Shown: piece after piece, positions 6,875 to 12,502 of the stretch
Layout: every line of letters begins with the position of its first letter
Position numbering within the stretch: the stretch's first letter is position 1
Translations under genes and position numbers: made by a program
Assembly (NCBI GenBank): GCA_011390985.1
Contig: JAABRJ010000422.1
Span: 1-12,502, forward strand
Length of the DNA stretch: 12,502 bases
From: Desulfobacteraceae bacterium
GTDB taxonomy: Bacteria > Desulfobacterota > Desulfobacteria > Desulfobacterales > JAABRJ01
Reading direction: 5' to 3'
Notes under the pieces: generated by a model
Told to the model about the DNA's origin: nothing
Databases searched by the model: none
What the model saw: the letters and a program-made list of their open reading frames with translations, nothing else

Positions 6875-7626
6875 AGGCGACCGATCATCTCTTTCACCGC
6901 CGCTTTGGCCGGCGAGGCCACGTCAAAGGGCGAAACGCCCGCCAGATCGGCTTCAATCAGGGCGTTGTCGTAGGGCAGGAAGCCAAGAAAGGCGAAGCCC
7001 GCGAGGTGCTCCCGCAGAAAAGCCTCGTCCCGCGGGCTGCGGATCTTGTTGCCGACGACGGCTATGTTCTTGAGGCCGATCTCGCCGGCCAGCTTGCGGA
7101 TATGCTCGGCGGTATCGATGCTGCGCCGGCCGGGCTCGACGACGACCAGGAGCTTGTTGACCGCCCGGGCGGTGCCCCGGCCGAGGTGCTCGATACCGGC
7201 CTCCATGTCCATCACGACCACCTCGTCGCGGGCCAGCACGATGTGGGTGACCAGCGCGCGCAGCAGGGTGCTCTCGGGGCAGATGCAGCCCGAGCCGCCC
7301 TTCTGGACGCCGCCGAGACGCATCAGCTTGATGTTTCCCAACCGCACCGAAAGGGCATCGGGCAGGTCGTCGACCTTGGGGTTGAGTTTGAAAAATCCCC
7401 CGATGCTGCCGGGCTTGGCCTCGGTGCGCTCGAAGATCAGCTCTTTCATTTCAGCGATGGGGGTGATGGATTCGGCATTGGCGACACCGAGGGCCGCCGC
7501 CAGGTTGGCATCGGGGTCGGCATCGATGGCCAGCACGTGTTTGCCCATTTCGTTCAGATTGCGGATGAGAAGCGCGGAGAAGGTGGTTTTGCCGACACCG
7601 CCCTTACCGCTGATGGCCAGTTTCAT
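6871..7626 (-). CDS. cooC: CooC-type ATPase (nickel insertion, CO dehydrogenase maturation)
   Basis: A 251-residue SIMIBI-class ATPase predicted to help load nickel into CO dehydrogenase or acetyl-CoA synthase. It has the deviant Walker A GKGGVGKT (7-14) with the signature lysine at 8, DADPDANLA (35-43), the CxC metal site C114-I-C116 (GCICPE) and Walker B VVVMDMEAGIEH (136-147). The CxC and MDMEAG stretches separate CooC from MinD/ParA and NifH. The start at ATG 7626 (MKLAISGKGG) has AGGA upstream; the longer frame to 7749 is not conserved-looking. No CO dehydrogenase gene is in the window. The promoter candidate at 7748-7775 gives a leader of about 115 bases. The stop overlaps the helicase GTG start by four bases. 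AcsF-type paralogues are very similar, so the exact client enzyme is uncertain. Confidence 0.9.
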   Translation of the reverse strand: MKLAISGKGGVGKTTFSALLIRNLNEMGKHVLAIDADPDANLAAALGVANAESITPIAEMKELIFERTEAKPGSIGGFFKLNPKVDDLPDALSVRLGNIKLMRLGGVQKGGSGCICPESTLLRALVTHIVLARDEVVVMDMEAGIEHLGRGTARAVNKLLVVVEPGRRSIDTAEHIRKLAGEIGLKNIAVVGNKIRSPRDEAFLREHLAGFAFLGFLPYDNALIEADLAGVSPFDVASPAKAAVKEMIGRL

Positions 7627-7747
7627 GTATCCGTTCCTTTCGCTTGCAGTTGTTTCACCGGCCCGCAGGAAACCGCGGACTGCGCTCGCCATGGCGACGG
7701 AAAAAGCAGGGGCGGCGGCCGTGGCCGCCGTGAGCCGGAGCAAAATC

Positions 7748-7775
7748 AATATAACACAGCTTCAAGAGCGGGCAA
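7748..7775 (-). promoter_or_regulatory. Sigma-70-type promoter for cooC and the helicase
   Basis: On the minus strand TTGCCC (7770-7775, 4/6) is followed after 16 bases by TATATT (7748-7753, 5/6). The -35 lies within the left arm of the 11-bp inverted repeat at 7769-7835, so a protein bound there could block or aid transcription. Confidence 0.45.
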
Positions 7776-7835
7776 GGCGCTAATTCAGCCGGACGTCGAC
7801 GGCGGCGATGGCGGCATTGCAAAACGCCTTGCCCG
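7769..7835. repeat. 11-bp inverted repeat with outward-facing CGCCTTGCCCG arms
   Basis: CGGGCAAGGCG at 7769-7779 is the exact reverse complement of CGCCTTGCCCG at 7825-7835, with a 45-base spacer. GACGTC also occurs at 7791-7796 and 7835-7840. Each arm read toward its neighbouring gene presents TTGCCC, which on the left is the cooC -35. It may be a regulatory site for the divergent pair or an RNA stem. Confidence 0.45.
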
Positions 7836-8010
7836 ACGTCAGCCTGGCATGATAGGGGGAAAGCGTCTGTCCCTGGGCGTCTTTCGAAGGGGGTCGCGGT
7901 AAAAAACAACACCCCAGGAAAGCGCCCGATTTTGGTTCATCAACACCCCGCAGCCGCCAGGCCTGACCGCCATCGATGACGTGCAGCCCCCATACCGCGA
8001 GGATCCTTGC

Positions 8011-10002
8011 TTGCCACGAAACAGCTCCCAAAACGAATGCGAAACACCGTCCGCCCCGCTGATCCTGGCCCCGGCGGGGGGCCGGGACGCTTTCCTGGCG
8101 GCCCTTGCGGCCGGTGCCGACGCGGTTTATTGCGGCCTGAAAGCCTTCTCGGCGCGGATGGCAGCCCAGAACTTCAGCGTCGCCGAATTGGCCGTCCTGA
8201 CCCGGCTGGCGCATGACCGGGGCGTCCGGGTGCACGTGGCCCTGAACACCCTGCTCAAACCCGAGGACTTGGACCACGCCGGCAGCCTGCTGGTCCAGCT
8301 GGAAAAGCAAGTTCAGCCCGACGCCCTGATCTTCCAGGACCCCGCCGTTCCGGCCCTGGCACGCCAGGCCGGTTTGCGCGCTGAGCTGCACCTCTCCACC
8401 CTGGCCAACCTGAGCTTTGCACGCGGTCTGGAGGGCGCCCGCAAGCAGCTGGGGGTTTCCACGGTGGTCCTGCCGCGCGAACTCAGCATCGACGAGATCA
8501 AGGCCATGGCCCAGGCCTGCCCGCCGGGTCTGGCACTGGAGGTCTTCATCCACGGGGCCCTCTGTTATGCCGTTTCGGGGCGCTGCTACTGGAGCAGCTG
8601 GTTCGGCGGCAAAAGCGGCCTGCGGGGGCGCTGCGTCCAGCCCTGCCGGCGGCTCTACACCCAGGGCGGCCCCCCCCGCAAATTTTTCTCCTGCCAGGAC
8701 CTCAGCCTGGACGTCCTCGTCAAAGTCCTGGCGGGCATCCCGGCTGTGCGCGTCTGGAAAATCGAGGGGCGCAAAAAAGGCCCCCACTACGTCTACTACA
8801 CCACCCGGGCCTACCGCCTCCTGCGGGACGCGGGGCGCGACCCAGAAACCAAGCGAACCGCCTTGGCCCTGCTGGAGCGCTCCCTGGGCCGCCAGGCGAC
8901 CCATTACCACTTTCTGCCCCAGCGCCCCCAGAGCCCGATCCCGGCCGACGGCCGGACCGGCTCAGGCCTTTTCGTGGGCAAGGTCCGGGGAGAGCAGCAG
9001 GCCCTCTGTCTGGTGCCGCGCGAGGCGCTGCTGACCGGGGACCTGCTGCGGCTGGGCTTCGAGGACGAAACCGCCCACGGCATCCAGCGCGTCGGCAAAT
9101 TCGTGCCCAAGGGCGGGCGCCTGATTCTCAAGCCCGCCAAGCCCGGCGGCGCCCTCAAGGGGGTGCCGGTATTCCTGATCGATCGCCGCGAAAAAGCCCT
9201 GGCCGACATGCTGGCCGAACTGGAGGGCGCCCTCGGCCCACCGCAGGCGACGGCCGCGGCCGCCTTCCAGACCCGGCTGCCCGCGGCTTCCGGCTGCAAA
9301 CCGGACGCCGCGGAGATGCAGGTGCACCGCATGCCGGTTCGACCCCCGGGAAAGGCAGCGGCCGGCTGCTGGATTTCGGCAGGCGCCGTCAAGGCCACGT
9401 CCCCCGGCGCGGCGAAGCGGCTCTGGTGGTGGCTTCCGCCGGTGGTCTGGCCGGATACCGAAAAAATTCTCGGCCAACAGGTGGCCGAACTGCTGGGCTG
9501 GGGGGTTGGGCGCTTCGTGCTGAACGCCCCCTGGCAGACCGTGTTTTTCCCCCAAAGCGGGCGGCTGCGGCTCTGGGCCGGCCCTTTCTGCAACATCGCC
9601 AACCCGCTCGCGCTCCAGATGCTGGCGGACGCCGGTTTCAGCGGTGCGGTGGCCAGCCCCGAACTGGCCGGCCGGGAGCTTCTGGCGCTTCCCGACCACA
9701 GCCCCCTGCCGCTGGGAATCGTGCTGGCGGGCCACTGGCCGCTGTGCATCTCGCGGGTGGCGGACGAAAGCCTCGCGCTGGAGCAGCCCTTTGAAAGCCC
9801 CAAGGGCGAAACGGCCTGGGTGACACGCCACGATACGCAATACTGGGTTTATCCGGAATGGCGCCTGGACCTGTCGGCCAAAAAAGAGGAACTGCGCCAG
9901 ACGGGCTACCACCTGTTTATCCATCTAAACGAGCCCGTCCCGCGGCCGGTGCGCCTCAAGCAGCGCCCCGGGTTGTGGAACTGGGATCTGGGGCTCAAAT
10001 AG
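8011..10002 (+). CDS. U32-family protein, long form (peptidase/hydroxylase-related)
   Basis: A 663-residue protein of the U32 family. Early members were called proteases; several (UbiU/V, TrhP, RlhA) are now known to be Fe-S proteins in hydroxylation of ubiquinone, tRNA or rRNA, so the peptidase label is doubtful. Residues from TTG 8011: ILAPAGGRDAFLAAL near 18, GADAVYCGLKAFSAR near 35, and the U32 signature EVFIHGALCYAVSGRCYWS (177-195). Cysteines 185, 192, 208 and 228 match the spacing of the 4Fe-4S ligands. The C-terminal half (about 460-620) is a second conserved region with WWLPPVVWPD, NAPWQ, GPFCNIANP and GHWPLC, as in long U32 proteins. Start: TTG 8011 has GAGG eight bases upstream; an in-frame GTG at 7981 adds ten residues without a clear site. 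Probably co-transcribed with the broken radical SAM gene 59 bases downstream. Confidence 0.85.
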   Translation: MPRNSSQNECETPSAPLILAPAGGRDAFLAALAAGADAVYCGLKAFSARMAAQNFSVAELAVLTRLAHDRGVRVHVALNTLLKPEDLDHAGSLLVQLEKQVQPDALIFQDPAVPALARQAGLRAELHLSTLANLSFARGLEGARKQLGVSTVVLPRELSIDEIKAMAQACPPGLALEVFIHGALCYAVSGRCYWSSWFGGKSGLRGRCVQPCRRLYTQGGPPRKFFSCQDLSLDVLVKVLAGIPAVRVWKIEGRKKGPHYVYYTTRAYRLLRDAGRDPETKRTALALLERSLGRQATHYHFLPQRPQSPIPADGRTGSGLFVGKVRGEQQALCLVPREALLTGDLLRLGFEDETAHGIQRVGKFVPKGGRLILKPAKPGGALKGVPVFLIDRREKALADMLAELEGALGPPQATAAAAFQTRLPAASGCKPDAAEMQVHRMPVRPPGKAAAGCWISAGAVKATSPGAAKRLWWWLPPVVWPDTEKILGQQVAELLGWGVGRFVLNAPWQTVFFPQSGRLRLWAGPFCNIANPLALQMLADAGFSGAVASPELAGRELLALPDHSPLPLGIVLAGHWPLCISRVADESLALEQPFESPKGETAWVTRHDTQYWVYPEWRLDLSAKKEELRQTGYHLFIHLNEPVPRPVRLKQRPGLWNWDLGLK

Positions 10003-10061
10003 CCCGGCGGCCAAAATGGACAGCAGCGCCGCGGACCGAACCCCGGTAGAGGATTTTTTGG

Positions 10062-11256
10062 ATGACATCCGCTGCAGCCGCACCCCCCCCCGCCCCACGG
10101 GTTTGATTGCGTGGCGCTGATATCCTCCCCTGGCCGTTTTTCAGCCGCCCATCGATCCAGCTGGGCACCCTCAAAGCCTACCTCCGGCGCGAGCTGCCCG
10201 ACATCAGAATCGACGCCCACCACTTCTATCTCAAGCTGGCGGCCGAGATCGGCTACTACACCTACCACAGCATCTCACTACCGCTTCAAACCGCCCAAAC
10301 AGGTCGCCGCAGAAATCGACGCCCTGACCGGCCGCTACCGGCTGCTTTCGCTGGCTTTGATGGACAACCTCCTGCCGGCCCGGCAGGCCCCGGAGATCTT
10401 CGGACGGCTGCAGGCCCTGAAGAAGGACCTCAAGCTCTTTGGTGAGATCCGGGCCACCACCCCGCTGCCCGTCCTGCGGGCCATGCGGGCGGCCGGGGTC
10501 CAGGAGGTCCAGATCGGCATCGAGGCCCTCAGCACCCTGCTGCTGGGCAAACTCAACAAGGGCACGACGGCCATCCAGAACCTGGAAATCATGAAGCACT
10601 GCGAGGCGCTGGGCATTGAGAACCGCGCCAACCTGATCTGCGGCTTTCCGGGCAGCGACGACCAGGATGTGGCCGAAACCCTCTCGACCCTGGCCTTCGC
10701 CCTGCCCTTTCGCCCCCCAAAGACCGTTTATTTCTGGCTGGGCACGGGCAGCCCGGTGTGGCAAAACCCCAAGGAATTCGGCATTCGGGCGGTGGCCAAG
10801 CACCCGCGTTTCAAGGCCCTCTTCCCGCCCGAAATGGCCCGCCGCATCACCTTCATCATCCAAGGCTACCGCGGGGATCAGGGCTGCCGGCGAATCCGAT
10901 GGCGGCCGGTTGAAAAAAAGGTCCGGGAATGGGCCGCGGCCTATGCCGGGCTTCACCGCGCGCCGGCCAGCCCGCCGATTCTCGGCTACCGTGACGGCGG
11001 GGATTTCCTGATCATCCGGCAGCGCCGCCCGAAGGCGGACACGCAGACCCATCGGCTGGAGAAAACATCGCGCGCCATCTACCTTTTCTGCGAACAGAGC
11101 CGGACACTGGCGGCTATCTCCCAACGCTTTTGCACCCCGGGAAAATACAAGATCGCGGCCTTTCTGGACATGATGGTGGCCAAGCGCCTGATGTTTGCGG
11201 AGCAGGACCGCTATCTGAGTTTAGCGGTGCCGAGCGTCGAGCGCCGGAGCGCATAA
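10062..11256 (+). pseudogene. Broken radical SAM gene (RiPP-maturation/B12-type family)
   Basis: The likely start is ATG 10062 with AGAGGA eight bases upstream. Reading this frame gives MTSAAAAPPPAPR, then a stop at 10104. The expected FDCVALI is found one frame over (10102-10122), and the family-like PWPFFSRPSIQLGTLKAYL back in the first frame (from about 10126). That frame runs through HHFYLKLAAEIGYYTYHSIS and ends in homology near 10278, where the other frame takes over with YRFKPPKQVAAEIDALT and stays open to the stop at 11254-11256. The C-terminal part holds the second half of a radical SAM barrel (DNLLP, FGEIRATTP, QIGIEALS, KGTTAIQN, GFPGS) and a tail. Between YHSIS and YRFKPP relatives carry the B12-type region and the CxxxCxxC cluster motif, which is absent here in every frame. 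Without it the product cannot bind the 4Fe-4S cluster in the known way. Family assignment is from memory of conserved blocks. Confidence 0.75.
10083..10091 (+). repeat. C9 homopolymer at the first frame break of the radical SAM gene
   Basis: Nine Cs lie between the start codon at 10062 and the first frame shift. With eight Cs the frame would continue into GFDCVALIS; with nine it meets TGA at 10104. Length change by replication slippage, or a base-calling error, would both act here. Confidence 0.6.
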
Positions 11257-11262
11257 AAGGCC

Positions 11263-11337
11263 GATCCGGTCGCGGCGGCAACTAAAAGCCGAAAGATTTC
11301 GCCGGATCCCGGGTTGCCGGCCGGGACCCTCGGCCGG
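11263..11337. repeat. Two hairpins between the convergent radical SAM and map genes
   Basis: GATCCGG (11263-11269) pairs with CCGGATC (11302-11308), and CCGGCCG (11317-11323) pairs with CGGCCGG (11331-11337) around a seven-base loop. They lie between two convergent genes, where terminators are expected, but neither is followed by a U-tract on the proper side: the T6 run lies before the stem on the map strand. They may slow or protect transcripts rather than act as classical intrinsic terminators. Confidence 0.35.
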
Positions 11338-11384
11338 TGGGCCAAAAAAGAGGCGGGTGGGGTCGTTGTTTCTTGCCGGTCCCC

Positions 11385-12269
11385 TCAATCGAAGGGCGTC
11401 AGGCTTTCAAACCCGCTGGGGGTGACCAGCAGGGTCTGTTCGAACTGGGCCGAAAGGGACCCGTCGGCGGTGACCGCCGTCCACTGGTCGCCCAGGACGC
11501 GAAGCTCCTTGCGCCCCAGATTGATCATCGGCTCAATGGTGAACACCATCCCAGGAACCAGCACCACGCCCTGCCGCTTGCGGCCGTAATGGGGAATTTG
11601 CGGGGCCTCGTGAAAATCGAAGCCCACCCCGTGCCCGACAAATTCGCGAACCACCGAACATCCTTGGTTTTCGGCATACTGCTGGATCGCCCAGCCGATG
11701 TCGCCGACGGTGTTGCCGGGGCGCACGGCCGCCATTCCCAGGCGCAGGCACTCACGGCTGACGGTCACGATCTTGCGGGCATCGGCGCCGGGGGTGCCCA
11801 CGAAAAAGGTTTTGTTGCAGTCGGCGTAGTAGCCGTTGAGGATGGGGGTCACATCGACGTTGACGATGTCCCCGTCGTTCAGCACGCGCGCCCCGGGAAT
11901 GCCGTGACAGATGACTTCGTTGACCGAAACGCAGACACTCTTGGGATAGCCCCGGTAGTTGAGGGGCGCTGAGACGCCGCCGGCGGCCGACGTGAGCGCG
12001 TCCACCAGGGTGTTGATCTCGTCGGTGGCGATGCCGGGCCGAATCATGGCCTCCACCCGATCAAGGATATCCAGGGCCAGCCGGCCGGCTTTCTGAATGG
12101 CCGCGATATCCTCCGGCCCTTTCAGTCGAATCTGGTATTTCTTGAAATAGAGCTGCTTCAAATCCACCCGGCCGGCAGTTTCTTTGCCCAGGCAGCATTT
12201 CTTGTATTTCAGCCCACTGCCGCACGGGCAGGGGTCGTTTCGTCCAGCCCGCTGGAGTTTCATATTCAT
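11385..12269 (-). CDS. map: Type I methionyl aminopeptidase with N-terminal SEC-C zinc motif
   Basis: A 294-residue cytosolic enzyme that removes the initiator methionine from new proteins. Residues 11-27 form a SEC-C type zinc motif (C14-P-C16, then C25-C26, in NDPCPCGSG and KKCCLG), probably for ribosome or protein contact. The catalytic pita-bread domain follows from about 48. The five metal ligands are all visible: D139 (VNVDV), D150 (YYADCNKTF), H213 (GHGVGFDFHE), E246 (FTIEPM) and E277 (AQFEQTLLV); H122 (ICHGIP) matches the substrate-contacting histidine. The start ATG 12269 has AGGA eight bases upstream; a second in-frame ATG two codons later is possible. A promoter candidate lies at 12334-12362. 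The gene is convergent with the broken radical SAM gene and appears monocistronic. Confidence 0.95.
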   Translation of the reverse strand: MNMKLQRAGRNDPCPCGSGLKYKKCCLGKETAGRVDLKQLYFKKYQIRLKGPEDIAAIQKAGRLALDILDRVEAMIRPGIATDEINTLVDALTSAAGGVSAPLNYRGYPKSVCVSVNEVICHGIPGARVLNDGDIVNVDVTPILNGYYADCNKTFFVGTPGADARKIVTVSRECLRLGMAAVRPGNTVGDIGWAIQQYAENQGCSVVREFVGHGVGFDFHEAPQIPHYGRKRQGVVLVPGMVFTIEPMINLGRKELRVLGDQWTAVTADGSLSAQFEQTLLVTPSGFESLTPFD

Positions 12270-12333
12270 TGGCTCTTTCCTGATAGAATTGATCGCCGGA
12301 ACCGGCTACCCTTTAAAGACCTCCGATTCGATT

Positions 12334-12362
12334 TTTGTAGCACATGCCACGGGCTTTTTGAA
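12334..12362 (-). promoter_or_regulatory. map: Sigma-70-type promoter for map
   Basis: On the minus strand TTCAAA (12357-12362, 4/6) is followed after exactly 17 bases by TACAAA (12334-12339, 4/6). Transcription would start near 12327, giving a leader of about 58 bases. Confidence 0.45.
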
Positions 12363-12407
12363 TGCCCAATCGCCCGGCTCGAGGGTCCCGGGGCCTGCCG
12401 TCATTGC

Positions 12408-12439
12408 TTTGACGATGGCCGTCGGCCGCAACCGTCAAA
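12408..12439. repeat. Inverted repeat TTTGACG/CGTCAAA upstream of map
   Basis: Seven-base arms (12408-12414 and 12433-12439) flank an 18-base centre that contains GGCC-GTC-GGCC. It lies about 45 bases upstream of the map -35. No gene is recognisable from 12363 to the window end, so it could belong to a divergent neighbour outside the window. Confidence 0.25.
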
Positions 12440-12502
12440 ATTCCGCTGGATCCCCCACCCGGCAGACCGGCGCCGCGACGGGGACGAGGTCCCACCCCCG
12501 GC

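Larger units (their letters stand above)
7627..8010. other. Divergent intergenic region between cooC and the U32 gene
   Basis: 384 bases with no convincing gene. It holds the cooC leader, the cooC promoter and the inverted repeat at 7769-7835. Open frames on either strand here read as low-complexity extensions of the flanking genes. A promoter for the rightward U32 gene is not clear: the right repeat arm carries TTGCCC, but the hexamer 16 bases on (GATAGG) is a poor -10. Confidence 0.5.

Noticed and set aside
4856..6973. Rightward open frame of 705 codons opposite the helicase
   Set aside because: It is antisense to a gene with all superfamily 2 helicase motifs; its composition (runs of G, R, Q and H) is typical of the shadow of GC-rich coding DNA.
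7829..7856. TTGCCC plus GATAGG as a promoter for the U32 gene
   Set aside because: The -10 matches only three of six bases, and the start codon is about 150 bases away.
7780..8910. Leftward open frame of 376 codons overlapping the U32 gene start
   Set aside because: It is antisense to the conserved U32 domain and its peptide is rich in G, Q and A without any recognisable motif.
8962..9924. Leftward open frames of 299-320 codons opposite the C-terminal half of the U32 gene
   Set aside because: The forward strand carries conserved U32 blocks here, and the reverse peptides have no family features.
12313..12495. Leftward 60-codon ORF upstream of map
   Set aside because: It overlaps the predicted map promoter and its peptide is a G/R-rich low-complexity sequence typical of non-coding GC-rich DNA.

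Overview
The window is a GC-rich bacterial chromosomal segment with short intergenic gaps and no tRNA, rRNA, CRISPR array or insertion sequence that I can see. The gene set suggests an anaerobic Desulfobacterota/deltaproteobacterial genome: a PilZ protein, a tandem universal stress protein, a CooC-type nickel-insertion ATPase (usually tied to CO dehydrogenase/acetyl-CoA synthase), a large U32 protein beside a radical SAM gene, and a SEC-C-tagged methionine aminopeptidase. The taxonomic call is inference from gene content and base composition, not from a marker gene.

Layout. 1-156 may hold the 5' end of a leftward gene cut by the window edge. 157-546 has no convincing gene but contains a cluster of overlapping inverted repeats. 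547-3482 is a leftward block: an MltD-like lytic transglycosylase (SLT + LysM), a PilZ-domain protein and a two-domain UspA protein. 3720-4660 is a rightward pair with an ATGA stop/start overlap: an HD-domain phosphohydrolase and a small DUF4389 membrane protein. 4754-7626 is a leftward pair with a GTGA stop/start overlap: cooC followed by a Ski2/Mtr4-like DEAH helicase with a C-terminal DSHCT-type domain. A divergent intergenic region with an 11-bp inverted repeat follows. 8011-10002 encodes a rightward U32-family protein. 10062-11256 is the remnant of a radical SAM gene of the RiPP-maturation/B12-type family; it has two small compensating frame shifts near its start and an internal deletion that removes the CxxxCxxC cluster motif. 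11385-12269 is a leftward type I methionyl aminopeptidase.

How the genes work together. cooC and the helicase are translationally coupled in the DNA but have no obvious shared function. The HD protein and DUF4389 protein probably form one unit. The U32 gene and the radical SAM remnant look like a former two-gene operon in which only the U32 gene still reads as intact. No clearly new defence or mobile system is visible. The most notable items are the decayed radical SAM gene, the cooC-helicase coupling, and two structured non-coding regions (406-504 and 7769-7835).
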